Source: Sophora flavescens (lineage: Eukaryota > Streptophyta > Magnoliopsida > Fabales > Fabaceae). Taken from it: a DNA stretch of 64,000 bases. Where the stretch lies: the NCBI GenBank assembly GCA_030762895.1, contig CM061068.1:152416811-152480810 (forward strand), given 5' to 3'. The notes beneath the pieces were generated by a model. The model had not been told where the DNA came from. It did no database searches and saw only the letters and a list, made by a program, of their open reading frames with translations. Shown piece after piece: positions 1 to 12,266 of this stretch. Every line of letters starts with the position of its first letter. Position 1 is the stretch's first letter. Position numbers and translations under genes: made by a program.

Positions 1-2419
1 AATGTTTGAAGAAAAGTGTATAATCTCCTTGGCTTTGCTTGTAACCGAGTAACACCATAGCTTTTGTAAATCTTCCAAACCATACTCGGGGAGACTGTTT
101 TAGCCCATATAAAGCCTTCCTCAATCTGCAAACTTTGTTTGTTCCCCTTGTGGGACCAAACCCTAGGGGAATCTCCATGTACACCTCCTCCTCTAAGTCT
201 CCATGCAAGAAAGCATTTTTGACATCAAACTGGTGTAGTTCCCATCCAGAGTGGGCAGCAAGAGAGAGTAAAATACGAACAGTGTTCATCTTTGCCACTG
301 GAGCAAATGTCTCCTCATAATCAATGCTATAGGTCTGAGTGTATCCCTTTGCCACTAGTCTTACTTTATACCTGTCTAGGGTACCATCTGACCGGTACTT
401 TACAGTGTAGATCCATCTACTCCCCACTGGTTTCTTTTCCTTTGGTTTCTCAACAATTTCCCATGTTCCATTTCTTTCCAGAGCTTGCATCTCCTCATTC
501 ATGGCTTGAACCCAGTTCTTGTCCTTCAATGCTTCTTGTACTGTTCTAGGGATTCTGATAGAGTCAATGGCTGCAATAAAGCTTTGGTGCTGCAAAGAAA
601 GGTTTGTGGTGGAAACAAATTTGGAAATAGGGTACTTAGCACAAGATCTTTTTCCTTTTCTTAAAGCAATAGGTAAGTCATCATCAATGTTAGGATCACA
701 ATTATCCAAAGGAATAGGTTCAGAATGAATGAAAGGAATAGATTCAACATGAATGGGACTAGTGTTTTCAATACTTACCATGGGTTCAGATATTTGGGGT
801 TGCGGCTGGACCAGGGAAGGGTGTTTCTTCCTTTGATAGACCAGTTTTGGCGAGCTTGCTCTAGTCTGAGGAGTTAATTCCTGTGTATCTGAGAGCATAT
901 CAGAAGATTGGAGCAAGGGAATGTTGCCTTCTGAAAAAATCTCAGCTTCCAAATCAGAAGTATTATTCTCCCCCTGAAGCTGAGAGGAACTGAAGAATGA
1001 TTGATTTTCTCGGAAAGTGACATCCATGGAGACATACACTCGACGAGAGCAAGGGTGATAACATTTGTATCCTTTCTTGTCAGGGGCATAACCAATGAAC
1101 AAACATTTAATAGCACGAGGGTCAAGTTTGCCCCGATGCTGACGATGGACATGAACAAAAGCAACACAACCAAAAACACGAGATTCAAGACTTTGCATAA
1201 TAGGAACAGATGGAAAAAATGTTTTCATGACATGAACAGGACTCAAACCACCAAGGATTCTAGAGGGTATTCTATTTATTAGATAAGCAGCAGTTAAAAC
1301 AGCATCCCCCCAATACGAATTTGGAACAGACATCTGAAACAATAAAGCTCTAGTAATTTCAAGCAAGTGTCGATTTTTCCTTTCAGCAACCCCGTTTTGT
1401 TGGGGGGTATCAACACATGTAAGTTCATGAACAATGCCATGTTGTTTAAGAAAGGTGGAGAAATTTTGGTTCACATACTCTCTACCATTATCAGACCTCA
1501 GACGTTTAATTGTTTTATCAAATTGAGTTTTAATCATATGATAAAACTGGATAAACAAATGGTACACATCTGATTTATTTTTCATTAGAAAAATCCAAGT
1601 AACACGAGTGCAATCATCAATAAATGACACAAACCATTTTGCACCGTAAATATTAGGAAGCAAGCTGGACCCCAAACATCAGTATGAATAAGAGAAAAAG
1701 GTTCATCACTTTTCTTAGCACTTGAAGGAAAACTTACCCGATGATGTTTGGAAAATTCACAAACATCACATTGAAAGGACTCAACCGATTCATTCAAAAA
1801 CAAAGAAGGAAACATGGACTTAAGTAGAGTGAATGGGGGATGCCCAAGACGATTATGTTGGAGCCAAATTTGGGAGGAACAAGACTTGGATTGATGACAT
1901 GAATGTTGCAACTTCACACCAGATTCACCTGAAGTTTCCATCTCAAGGTAGTACAACCCTCCCCGTTCCTTGGCAACTCCAATAGTCTTCCCCGTAGTAT
2001 TGTCCTGGAATACACAATGAGAAGGGAAAAATGTTATAGCGCAATTAAGGTCTTTGGTAAGTTTATGTATAGAAAGAAGGTTAGATGACAGTTTAGGAAC
2101 ATGAAGCACATTTTGCAAATTTAGAAAAGGACTAATTTTAACGTTACCAAATCCCCGCAATCGATGTATGAGAGCCATCAGCTACAGTTATGTGATGACT
2201 ACCGATGGGGATTTGATAGGATGAAAAATGAGAAGAACAAAAGGTCATGTGATCGGTGGCACCAGAATCAATAATCCAAAAATCCTCGGAGACAGTACCA
2301 GAAGCATGAGAAAATAAAGAACATAGATTCTTACCATTTACACCATTTGAAGAAGTGCAAGACTGCTTACTAGAGTAATGGGTGATAGCTGAGATGTTGG
2401 TAATCTCAGTGTTAGACAT
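1..2419 (-). pseudogene. copia pol: protease, integrase, reverse transcriptase (partial, broken)
   Basis: The likely start is the ATG at 2419. About 45 codons on comes the aspartic protease motif DSGATDHM, followed by a GAG-pre-integrase region ending in RLGHP and a CDVCEFSKH zinc-type motif. The integrase core starts near 1700 (HTDVWGP), but a one-base frameshift near 1665 moves the rest of the integrase to another frame. In that frame I can read SDNGREY and PQQNGVAERKNRH near 1500-1370. Reverse transcriptase follows, with YKVRLVAKGYTQ near 380, QFDVKNAFLHG near 225 and ALYGLKQSP near 100, and it runs off the window start. The usual gag is missing and the frame is broken, so this copy is probably inactive. 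Confidence 0.85.
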
Positions 2420-2685
2420 GATGGTTAGGCATGATAACAACCAAGAGTGTGATGAAGGTGTAAAAAAACACAAGCTGCAATGAAGGCAGCAACAAAGAAG
2501 AGAGTTTGTGGTGAAGATGACTTTGGGTACTGTAACGAAGAAAGATAAAGCACAATGAAGGTGCTGAACATGTAATGAAGGCATAAGACAAACAGGTCCT
2601 GCAATGAAGGCAAGGCACCTAAGGTCACTCAGCAATGAAGGCCGAGGCAGAGGAAAAGCAAAGGCAGAGACTCCCAAGGTCGGGA

Positions 2686-2697
2686 GCTCTGATACCA
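2686..2697 (-). other. Primer-binding site of copia element 1
   Basis: On the minus strand the sequence TGGTATCAGAGC lies just inside the 5' LTR. This is the usual initiator-methionine tRNA primer site of plant copia elements, and it fixes the orientation and the inner LTR border. Confidence 0.8.
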
Positions 2698-2700
2698 AAT

Positions 2701-2972
2701 TAAAAGGAGGAACAAAACAAATATTTTCTGAATTGCTTGTGTTGTTTTCACACAGCATAGATGTATTGTATTTATACACTAGGAGAATTAAATACAACTG
2801 ATAATTACAATGGCTATTTCCTAATTACAATGACTATTTCCTAAACTATTAATGAACCTTTGGACGGTGGATACCAACACAGTCCATGAACCTTTGGACG
2901 GTGGATACCATCATTAATGACAGTCCATGAACCTTTGGATGGTGGATAATATTTGGACTGTAGATTCTAACA
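2701..2972 (-). repeat. 5' LTR of copia element 1
   Basis: The LTR runs on the minus strand from TGTTAGAATC (2972) to just before the primer-binding site. Near its start it holds a short internal tandem repeat, with a CCTTTGGACGGTGGATACCA-like unit seen three times at 2855-2950. The inner border is approximate because a clean CA end is not visible. Confidence 0.7.
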
Positions 2973-5477
2973 TCATAGGATGGCAGTTTTCTACTTCTTG
3001 GAAAGTGGAGGATCTTGATGGGATAGCTGTTGAATTGGTGACATTAGGAGCGGATGCAGTAGCAGTTTGCTCATGTTCAACACATGGTAACTGAACTGGA
3101 AGACTGGATGAGACTGGTTCAGGAGCTGACAGAGAAGTAGGAACCTGAAATGGTACTGAGTTTTCAGGCTCAGACACATGATGTTAAATGGAAAATCTAT
3201 TAGTACAAGTAATTGGACTTGAATGAGATAATATAGGTATAGAAGGCAAAGAAGCATGATCATGACTATATGAAACAGATGTAGAACGATTAAGGAAATT
3301 TGGATTCAGTTAGATTGGAAATTGTGCTTCATCAAATATAACATGCCTTGATATGTAATGTTTGCCATTTGGAGATAGGAAAATATAACCTTTGCGTTTA
3401 TCACTGTATCCAAGGAATAAGCACTGTTCTGATCTATACTTGATTTTATGTTTGTTGTAAGGTCTTGTATAGGGATATCACACACATCCAAAGGTTCTTA
3501 GGGAGTTGAAGTCTGGTTTTTTGTTGAACAAGAGTTCAAGAGGGCTATGATTATTGAGAGTAGGTGTAGGCAAGCACTTAATGAGGTAAACTGAAGTCAG
3601 GAAGGCTTCTCCACATAACTGAAGAGGTAAGGAAGCATTGGCAAGAAATGTCAAACCCATCTCAGTGATATGCCTGTGCTTCCTCTCTGCAGAGCCATTT
3701 TGCTGTGTGTATAGGGATAGCTGAATCTATGTTGAATTCCATGTACTGATAGGAATTTGGAGAAAGCAATATACTCTTTCCCATTATCAGACTGCAGGGT
3801 TTTGATTTTGTGACCAGTTAGGTTTTCAATTTGTGTTTTGAAGTGGATAAAAGAGTTCAAAGCTTGAGATTTGTTTTGTAACAAGTAAATCCAGGTGTAT
3901 TTGGTATAGGCATCAATGAAGTGTATGTAGTATCTAGAACCATTGGTTGATGGAATTGGATTAGATCCCCATATGTCAGTGTAAATCAGTTCTAATGGTT
4001 CATCATACACAGTGCTGGAAACAGTAAATGGCATTTTATGAAATTTTCCAAGACAGCATGCTTTGCAAACAATAGAATTTTATTCATAACAGTAGCAATG
4101 TTACACTTTTTGAGTAGACTAGATACAACTTTGGGAGAGGGGTGGCCTAGTCTAGCATGCCAAGTGACTAAAGAATGATCAACAGGCTTCTTGTTACAAA
4201 CAGTAGCAATGTGACACATTTTATTCTTGACATCATCAGAAAAATTGATGTTGTCAAAGGCATAGAGTCCATGCCTAAGCTTGCCTTCAAGAAGCACTTT
4301 ATCTGTTACCTGACATTTAACATAGCAAGCATTAGGATGAAACTCAAAGTAGACTTGATTATCTTTGGCAAATTGAGAGACACTGAGTAAGTTCTTTGAA
4401 ATATGTGACACATGCAGAAGATTTTTCAAGTAAAGAGGTTTCAAAGAATTCGGAGAGTAGAAAGTTGAGTTACCAATGTGTTGAATTTGAGTTGAGGTGC
4501 CATCTGCCATCTTTATCCTAGAATCATCATTGTAAATAGCTTTTCCCATGAGGTTTCGATCTCTAGGAGTCAAGTGGTTTGTGGCCCCTGAATCAGGGTA
4601 CCAAGAAGGATCATAGAGTGTTTCTGGCACTGCCATATAGGCTGACATTTGTGCACTATCATTTGGGACAGACTCAGCTAGCATTGCTCTTCCATGTGGT
4701 TGATTACTAGAACTTTGACTCTTGTTACAATATCTGTACCAACAGTCAAGTTCAAGATGGCCATATCTATCACGCACAAATCTGACACTGAGGATTGTTA
4801 AAACCTCTACCACCTCCTCTAGCGGATCTACCTCTGCCTCGATAAGAGCCACCTCTATAAGAATTGCCACCATTGTTATAAGAATTGCCACTATTGTTTT
4901 TGCCACCTCTATTATAATTGTTCTGACTTCCTCTATCATAACTGTTCTGATAAGAACCTTGCTGCTGACTTTGAGCCAAATTGGCTTGTACGGACTTCAT
5001 AGACATAGAATCTGTTGTACTACTTTTGTGTTTTTCAATTCTTTCTTCCATTGCCATAAGCAAAGTTTCCATTTCAGGAATCGAGTAAGAATCAGTTCTT
5101 GAGATTATGGATGTAACTATAGAATCATACTCATCTGACAGGCCATCTAGTATGATTTCTACATGATCTGAATCATTGATTGGGGATCCTACTGAGGCTA
5201 AAGTATCAACAATCTTTTTGATAGAAAGAAGATATTCATTCGTTGTACCTGTTTTCTTGATGCTTTTCAACTGAGTCTTTAGCTGGCTCACTTTGGCCTT
5301 TGTTTGGGAAGCAAAATACATCATCAATTTCTGCCAGATCTGAAACGCATGTTCACACCCAACCATTCTTGCATGGAGGTTCTGAGACATTGAGGATAGA
5401 AGCCATGTGAACATATGTTGATCTTGCTGCTCCCAACTTTCATTACTATTATCTTTCCCATTATCGATCCTCCTCAT
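2973..5477 (-). pseudogene. copia gag-protease-integrase polyprotein, multiply frameshifted
   Basis: The gag part (5477-4770) is UBN2-like and ends in an Asn/Gly/Arg-rich tail; its N-terminus upstream of 5477 is broken by stops. A frameshift near 4775 falls inside the CCHC knuckle (CQIC then GHLELDCWYRY). Protease DSGATNHLT lies near 4585, and the GAG-pre-integrase motif WHARLGHPS near 4150. A second frameshift near 4035 precedes the integrase core (YTDIWGSNP, then SDNGKEYIAF near 3780). Further shifts lie near 3690 and 3490. The gene cannot be translated as it stands. The type of damage, small indels, points to a fairly old copy. Confidence 0.85.
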
Positions 5478-5860
5478 TCAAGAATTTTCTAGGTTCCCCA
5501 CCAATCAGATTCAGAAATGTATTTTTGATTTGTGAGTTTTGATTGTCTAATGGCTTGCATCTTCCATCAATAAGTGTCATCATCTAGCTTTACCAATGAA
5601 CCATTATGAGACAATTGAGTTTTTTTGTGGTGGCCATTTCAGATCTGACTCCATACCATAAAGTATGCATCAAGAAAAAAGAGAAAAAAGAGAGGAGAGT
5701 GTAATAGATGATAGAAGTGCTGTAATGAATTGTCTCAATGAGTTCAAGTTACACTTTCAATATATATACAATTTAACCAATTCTAACTGAATCTAACTAC
5801 CAAACTAACTTTTTGTTAGTTAAAGTTAGTTTGCTCCCCTTACAGGTCTATTCATCAACA
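2973..5860 (-). mobile_element. Ty1/copia retrotransposon 2 (host of element 1)
   Basis: The order on the minus strand is a 5' LTR (about 5660-5860, starting TGTTGATGAA), gag, zinc knuckle, protease, GAG-pre-integrase, integrase and a Ser/Pro-rich linker that normally precedes reverse transcriptase. The linker is interrupted at 2972/2973 by the LTR of copia element 1. The rest of element 2 would lie beyond the inserted element, outside the window. A weak primer site (TGGTATGGAGTCAGA) lies at about 5644-5658. Confidence 0.8.
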
Positions 5861-7106
5861 GGGGCAGAGAATAGGAGACGTGAGGGGATCCACTGAGGAG
5901 AATACAAACGTGATTTTCTTTTCTTTTTTTCTTTTGTTGTGTCACGTGACTTGATAATTAATTCAATTAAAGAATTAGGATTAAAATAAAATAAAGGGTT
6001 AAGATGGGGAGTAAATTTAAAGACTTACTCCCAAGAGTAAGTGGAAAAAAATATATGCGAAAAAAATTTATTACCGTAAAGCTTAAACGATTAAAGATAT
6101 TTGGATACATAATTTGGATATATTGTATAGATACTGTAGATCTTATAAATGTCTTCGAGTGATTAAATACATGATAAGAGAGAAAAAAAATTAGTATGAA
6201 TGAGTACTTTTATAAGGTGTTAGATACTATTTTTATATCCAAATATCATTACTCTAAACTTAGACTCAATATGTGCCCAAAAAAAGCCAAAAAAAAAAAA
6301 ACAAACAAACAAACAAAAATAGAACAGTGCAATGAGCACAAAGAGAAAGAAAAAGAATGATGCGATGACCACAAAAGAAACAAAGAGAGGTCAAGCCCAA
6401 ATCCCACCAGGAAATAAATTTAAACACAATGAAACAAAAACTGGAGAAATTGCAGCGCAGTCAATGCATCACAAAGCCAAGAGCTGTAGAAAGAAATCCC
6501 ATAGTATGAGTGAAGTCCCTCAAAAGGCTTAGAAAGCAATCCACGCAAAATAGAGCCGGGCAGCACTAAAAGCAGAACAGATAAAATTTGAACTCATAAA
6601 TCATCAACTCACTGCAACTGAAAATGGTGGAGGAGGCAAACGTCAAGGCCGAAAGGTGTCTACTTGGAAGTCAACGGAGAAGAAGAAGAGAGGTCCAAGA
6701 CTCCAAGTCAAAGTAGAGAAAGAGAATGTTTATACATTTGAAAAGGTATCTTAGCGCCGTGTTCTTATGGGGGGAGCCATTGAAAAAAATTTATATTAAG
6801 AATGTTTGGTTGAAAAAATCTGGGGGAATCGTTGCTCCCTCTCGCTACTGAAAAGATTCGCCTCACAATTAAATTCGAGGATGCAACAAATAAATAGTGG
6901 TTGATATAAAACTATGTTTGATTGTATTTTTCATCCTTATAATTTAGTGTGATTTTGGTTTATTTATTTTTAATTGCTTAAATCAAGTCATTTATATTTT
7001 TAGAATTGAACAAATTCAGTCATGTCATCAACCTACCATCTAATGTTTTGACAAGTTATAACTTAAAAAATCTTTATCAAACATACCAATTAAATCCAAA
7101 TACTAA
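5861..7106. other. Gene-free AT-rich DNA
   Basis: I see no gene or structured repeat here. There is a run of A and an (ACAA)n microsatellite at 6285-6317. Open frames in this stretch are short and show no family motif. Confidence 0.5.
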
Positions 7107-7668
7107 TAGGTTTGATGAATTTTTTGTCCTTACATTTTAGGTGAGTTTTGGTTTTGGTCTCTAACATTTTTCTGCATTGGTTTTGGTCCTTAATAATTGC
7201 AAAACATTGGTTTTAGTCCCTGAAGTTAGATAGATCGTTAGATAGGCCTATGCCTAGTTTGAAACCTTGGTTTGGAAGTTTCTATATGTCTCGAAGACTG
7301 TAAAAGGGGTTTTATAGCTGGTTATAGGCCATTCGTCGGGGTTGATCGCTGTCACCTAAAGACATAGTATGACAGACAACTACTAATAGCAGTTGAAAGG
7401 GACCCAAATGATCCGTACATTCCCTTGGCTTTTGCGGTGTTTGAGCAGGAGGAAAAGGAGAGTCGGAGGTAGGTCTTGGAGTTGTTATTGGAAGATATCA
7501 AGATATGCGGAGCAACAGGTGGGGATCAAAACCAATGTTTTGAGATAATACAGGGACTAAAACCAACGTTTTTAAATTATCAAGAACCAAAATCATTGGG
7601 AAAAAAATTAGGGATTAAAACTAAAACTTACCTAAAACGTAAGGACAAAAAATCATTAAACCTACAAA
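7107..7668 (+). mobile_element. Internally deleted Mutator-like element with transposase scrap
   Basis: The ends are inverted repeats of over 100 bp. The left (7107 on) starts TAGGTTTGATGAATTTTTTG, and the right, read in reverse, starts TAGGTTTAATGATTTTTTGT. The centre (about 7320-7500) reads as a degraded piece of MuDR transposase on the plus strand, with GVDRCHLKT, QLLIAVERDPND and LAFAVFEQE in one broken frame. No clear 9-bp TSD was found. The core is too short and too damaged to be active. Confidence 0.6.
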
Positions 7669-7816
7669 ATATTGTATAACATTGAATTTCGTGTTTGATA
7701 GATTTTTTTTTGAAAAATTGAAAATAACGTAGTCAAACTTAGTGGGTCCACAGTATCCATATCTTTATTCCGCCTTTAATTCCACAAAAATAGAAAATGT
7801 TTTCCAAACCTTTTTA

Positions 7817-8232
7817 AAAAAATAAGTTAAAGTAATGTTTTGGTCCCTATACGTGACATCGATTTTTAATTTGGTCCCTATACGTAAAAAGTTATCAATT
7901 TGGTCCCTATACGTGACACTAATTTTCAATTTGGTCCTCACCGCTATTTGGTCCCTATATAAGAGGACCAAATTGTAAATTATTGTCACATGTAGGGACC
8001 AATTCAACAAAAAAAAATTTGAAATCGGTCCCTACATGTGATAATTATTTTCAATTTGGTCCCTACATGTGACAATAATTTGCAATTTGGTCCTTTTATA
8101 TAGGGACCAATTAGCGATGAGGACCAAATTGAAAATCAGTGTCACGTATAGGGACCAAATTGATAACTTTTTACATATAGGGACCAAATTAAAAATCGAT
8201 GTCACTTATAGTGACCAAAATATTACTTTAAC
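7817..8232. repeat. Hairpin-forming inverted repeat (TTTGGTCCCTATA family)
   Basis: The left arm (7820-8005) is closely matched by the reverse complement of the right arm (8020-8231). Both arms are built from repeats of TTTGGTCCCTATAnGTGACA, and the outer ends are GTTAAAGTAAT and ATTACTTTAAC. The same family occurs at 48286-60889, where it has a 9-bp TSD, so I class it as a MULE-related MITE. Open frames inside it are products of the repeat and not genes. Confidence 0.75.
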
Positions 8233-9064
8233 CTTCTTTTATTGTTCTGCCTGCTAATCATTATAATTTTGTTATAAATAATTACGGTATACATCTTGAT
8301 CAAATGTGAACCGATATATATCCAAATTGACCTCCATTGACTAGGATTTTTGGATTGTAAATAAGAATAGGTTTTATTGGTATTTTTGTTCCAATCCTTG
8401 TGTTAAAAATAAAAGAGGACTCGAGCCATTTCTTCTTTTTTTCATGATGATTACTAAGAGGCTCTAAATTGAAGTGGAGGGAGATCTGAAGTGGGAACTC
8501 GAGCCATTCCTTTTACTTCTTCATAATGACATTTTGTTCAAATTCGTGTCTTTTCTGCATATTTCATCTTCTTATGGCAGGTAGTCTTTGAGTCATAACT
8601 TTGGGTACACAACTCAAAATCAAGCACCATTTTATCCTTGGAAAGCTGACATGTAAATCTTGAAGTCATAAAATACTTGGCCCAAAACTCCTTATGTGTG
8701 AGTTTGCGTCATTTTTTTCCTTCAAAAAAACAAAGTCCATTTCTTGTGCTTTCAATTTTTGATAGCATGTATTCTTTTGCATAGCACTTGGATCATGCAT
8801 CTCCATATGTGCATAGACAGTGGTCCATTGCTTCCTTCTTGAGCTTGTTGAATGTTCAAAATGGTTGATATTGTTGGAAGTCCCACATCGATTGACTCAA
8901 ATCCTGATGTGCGGTATATATAACTGTTGGACAACTTCACTTTATACCAATTGGTTTTGAGATGAAATCTATATGATATCGAAGCTAGTGCTCGTCTATG
9001 TTGTTAATAACCGTTTTAGGATGGATGTATCACGGGTGCAGTTGAGTAAAGTCTTCATCCTTTC
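8233..9064. other. Gene-free stretch with a possible short LTR remnant
   Basis: No gene is visible. At about 8872-8970 the sequence GTTGGAAGTCCCACATCG, followed by CCAATTGGTTTTGAGATG, resembles the small LTRs of plant TRIM-type elements. Only one copy is present, so this stays tentative. Confidence 0.3.
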
Positions 9065-9097
9065 CTATGCATTAGAGATGGCAAAATGGGTTGGGCC

Positions 9098-10468
9098 TAG
9101 AGGTGTCAAAAAGGGTTGGCCCAACCCATTCGGGTCGGCCCGTTCGGGTTAAGGCAATTTCGGGCTGGGCTGGGTTGGACCAAAAATCAACTGGACTGTT
9201 AATTTCCTAGCCCAGCCCAACCCTATGCGGGCTGCGGGCCAAACGGGCTGGCCCATGGGCCGATAACGTTTTTTTAAAATTATTTTTATTGTTTTTTAAA
9301 ATTCATTTTATTAACTAGAAAATTTCATTACCATTCCATTCATATGGTTATGACTTATGAATTAACATAGGAAATGTACCATAGTTATAATAAATATCCA
9401 TCGTCATAAAAAAACATAAAAATAATCATTCCTAAATCAGGAAATCTACGGCTATCATCCCTCCAATAATCTAAAACATATAAATCCTTGTGACCCACAA
9501 GTTTTGATTCTTCCAAGTATAGGTCAAGTTCAGATTTTCCATTCAACAAAGTTTCTTTACTCTCTTCTGCTTCAAATTCCTATGAAATAATTACTAAAAG
9601 AATAAAACAAGTAATCAAAATTGAAATAGTTAAGATGGCATCAAGGATATAAAGCAAGGGCATTAAGCAAAAGAGAGTTGAAAGATGAAAGAACCTATGA
9701 ATAATTACATACAATAAATGAAAGATGAATAAGTTTGTTGAAGTATAATAACTTACATCATAGTCTACTGGTAATGTTGAAATACTTGTCCCTTCTTAAT
9801 AAGTTTGAGTGGAAGTACTTACATCCATCATAGAAGTATGAACTTTCACATTGTTGGCATAATGATTAAAAAGTTCATACAAAGCATTCTTCTCAACACT
9901 CAACTTCTCATCAACCAAGAGTTTGTTGGAATAAAATTTAGAGTAAGCATATTTAAGCATTCACAACTTCAACCCAAGATCAAGAACACATCCTAAAGCA
10001 AGAATTGTGCTACACTCATTCCAATACTTATCAAACTTTTCCATCATTCTTAAAGCCATATCACTAATCACATAATCTTGACTTGATCTACTATTTTTCA
10101 ATAGAACATCAATCTTCCATATTTGCATGAAATACAAATTGGATGTAGGATATTTAGAACCGGAAAACATTTTGGTGATTTCATAAAATGGCTCTAAAAA
10201 TTCATAAATCTTTTTTCCTCTTTCACAATCTTCATTTTAACTTTCAAAATGTTTATTTGTTTTTTGTATTTAATTTTTTTTGTTAAAAAATTTGAAGCAA
10301 TTTGGGCCAACGGGCCGGCCCGTTTTGGGCTAGATAATGATGGGCCAACAATTTTTCGGGCCGGACCGGGCCAAAATTTAACTGGCTCTATTTTTTGTAA
10401 CCCAACCCGTCATTTATATCGGGCTAAACGGGCTGGCCCGTAGGGCCGGGTCCATTTTGACAACTCTA
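9098..10468 (-). mobile_element. Inner hAT element with perfect 8-bp TSD
   Basis: The inverted ends are TAGAGGTGTC and GACAACTCTA. The perfect duplication GTTGGGCC lies at 9090-9097 and 10469-10476. Subterminal regions are rich in GGCCCG/CGGGCC repeats. The interior holds a degraded hAT transposase on the minus strand. The element sits inside another hAT element close to that element's left end. Confidence 0.9.
9440..10200 (-). pseudogene. hAT transposase fragment (DUF4413 and dimerisation regions)
   Basis: On the minus strand, 10170-9961 reads as the RNase-H-like part of plant hAT transposases (YFMQIWKIDVLL, MMEKFDKYW, ALGCVLDLGLKL). An in-frame TGA follows at about 9961, after which the same domain continues (MLKYAYSKFY, YELFNHYANN). 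Near 9560-9430 the dimerisation motif SELDLYLEE and a YWRDDSRRFPDL stretch are visible. The N-terminal BED finger and the first catalytic part are missing. The piece is a remnant without transposase activity. Confidence 0.75.
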
Positions 10469-11050
10469 GTTGGGCCCGATGGCCCAACTGGTTTAACCTG
10501 CCATTTTTGGTGGGTTGGGTTGAGGTCCTCATCCCACCAACCAAATTTGACATGTCCCGCCTAACCCACTAAGAAAACGAGTTGTAGGTGGGGCGGGTTG
10601 GCCCGCTAACTCGTTCCTTTAAGAAAAATATATTTTTAATTTTCATTATTTTACTCACTCATAAGGCCATTAGTTAGTTCACCCCGTTTAGTAATTATTT
10701 GTATATATATTTGTATATTTTTAGTTTCAATTACCCACCCATTAGTACTATATATATATAGTCTATCCCATTTAATAATGTAATTATATATTAGTTAGTT
10801 CACTACCAAAAAATAATTATTTGTGTTTTGTGATGTTTTAGATGAAATTAGTATGTTAGTATTTTTATTTTTTATTATTTTTTTAATTTTTTATATTTTG
10901 GTGGACCAACCTGTCAACCCACCGTTAAACAGGGTGACTTGGGAGTTATAACCCATTTCACCAAAAGAGGCCAACCCGCCGCACCTTGTTTTTGACGAAT
11001 CAGTGGTGAGGTGGGGCAGGTTAACCCGTTTTGCCATGTATAATATGCAT

Positions 11051-11943
11051 AACTAGACTTTGAATCCAATTTTTGGACGGATATCATTTCTTTTTGGGTT
11101 TTTCAATTTTCCTAATTAAGATAAAATTGGTCGCAACTTCATGATCAGTTTTTAAAGAATAAAATTTTTGCTCGTGATGCTTTCGTGATCTTGGTTGGTT
11201 TACAAACTTAGCGAACCAACTTGACACAAATAAAAGAATTAAAGAGCCAAATTGAACGGTAAGGAAAAAAGACAAATTTTACCCATGAACTTATCAACAA
11301 TAATATCTACATGAAATATTCCTCCACAAATTAGTGATATATATTTCCTTTTCTGTATTTGAATTAATTTCAATTAAATCTGAACTTTCAAATTTTAAAT
11401 AATGTAAACTCCTCAAAATTCAATTTCTTCTTTGACTGTGATTTCGTATTTATTTAGTGAAAGAATTTATCATTCCTCTAGGAAACGATGGAATTTGAGG
11501 AAATGACGCAATTTACTCGTGACTTTTGCGTTATATATATTAATAAATACATGAAGGTATATCAATTGTCTGAAATAATCTTTATGATCCCAACTCCTTA
11601 ATGTATAACATAGTTCTATTTCTCAAACCCTTCAATATACGTTCTTTAAAAGCCATTCATAGTTGCAATGTCTTTTTGATCATCGAGTTAGTGTCCTCAC
11701 ATGCATAGTTGTAAGATCAACCCTTAGAGTGGTTATAAATAAAACTCTCCTTAGAGTGATGACGTCGAGATTCGAACCCGTATCCTTCAACTGCGACCAA
11801 CTATTGTTGGGTTCATAGTTGCAATGTCTATTATCAATATCAATGCCGATTCTATTTTGGCCTTACGGTGAGTGTTACTTTTAAGTCATAATATTTTAAC
11901 ATTTTTTCTTATTAACTGAAATAACTTGAGAAGGCGCGTTTAG
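11051..11943. other. Gene-free stretch with a possible SINE-like segment
   Basis: No coding signal is visible. On the minus strand, GGTTCGAATCTC (about 11768-11780) matches a tRNA-type B box, with a weak A-box-like sequence about 30 bp upstream. No poly(A) tail or TSD was seen, so a SINE is only a possibility. Confidence 0.3.
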
Positions 11944-12266
11944 AATGTGTTTGGGTAAACAATTTAATTAAAAGCTCATCACATAAGACCTTATTGCAAG
12001 AGAGCTTATGCCATAAGCGCCTAAAGAAAGAAAAAGAAAGAAAGGGGCATGAGAGGATTCGAATAGTGAAAAATACGGAGAGGGTGTTTAGTGCATAAGC
12101 TCTTATAATAAATCCATAAGCTTCTCCTAGTGACTTATGAAAATAAGTCAAAAACTCCTTATGGGATGACATAAGTTATTTTTATAAGCTCTGCCAAACA
12201 TTGTATAAGCGCTTATGTCATCAGATAAGTCCAAATGAGCTTAAATAAGCTCTTCCAAACATCACC
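11944..12266. mobile_element. Tourist-like MITE, copy 1
   Basis: This ~320-bp repeat matches 62571-62869 over most of its length. It contains several AGCTTATG/CATAAGCT inverted motifs and ends CCAAACATCACC followed by TTA. The left end is disturbed: an extra GCGCGTTTAGAATG precedes the shared GTTTGGGTAAAC. Confidence 0.7.

Larger units (their letters stand above)
1..2972 (-). mobile_element. Ty1/copia retrotransposon 1, 5' part (runs off window start)
   Basis: The element reads on the minus strand. In order it shows a 5' LTR (about 2701-2972), a primer-binding site, a short leader, then protease, GAG-pre-integrase, integrase and the first part of reverse transcriptase. The rest lies before base 1. 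Almost no gag is present between the primer site and the protease, so the copy is gag-deleted. The LTR begins TGTTAGAATC directly after a coding stretch of copia element 2, which shows that it inserted into that element. Its far TSD lies outside the window. Confidence 0.85.
9073..11042. mobile_element. Outer hAT-like element, split by another hAT element
   Basis: The ends are TAGAGATGGCAAAA on the left and TTTTGCCATGTATA on the right (inverted, 2 mismatches). The flanking 8-bp duplications are CTATGCAT (9065-9072) and ATATGCAT (11043-11050), with one mismatch. An 8-bp duplication is the hAT signature. The outer element has no recognisable coding sequence of its own, only CCCAACCC/GGGTTGG-rich subterminal DNA, so it is a non-autonomous derivative of about 600 bp once the inner insertion is removed. 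Confidence 0.8.

Noticed and set aside
874..1282. ORFs on both strands in the copia integrase region
   Set aside because: Frame comparison shows that the real coding frame is a different minus-strand frame with integrase motifs.
7765..8257. Two similar open frames with YRDQ repeats on opposite strands
   Set aside because: They are translations of the two arms of the inverted repeat, so the likeness comes from the hairpin and not from a gene pair.
11912..12172. 86-codon ORF repeated at 62495-62773
   Set aside because: Both are readings of the same Tourist-like MITE; the likeness reflects the MITE and not a protein family.
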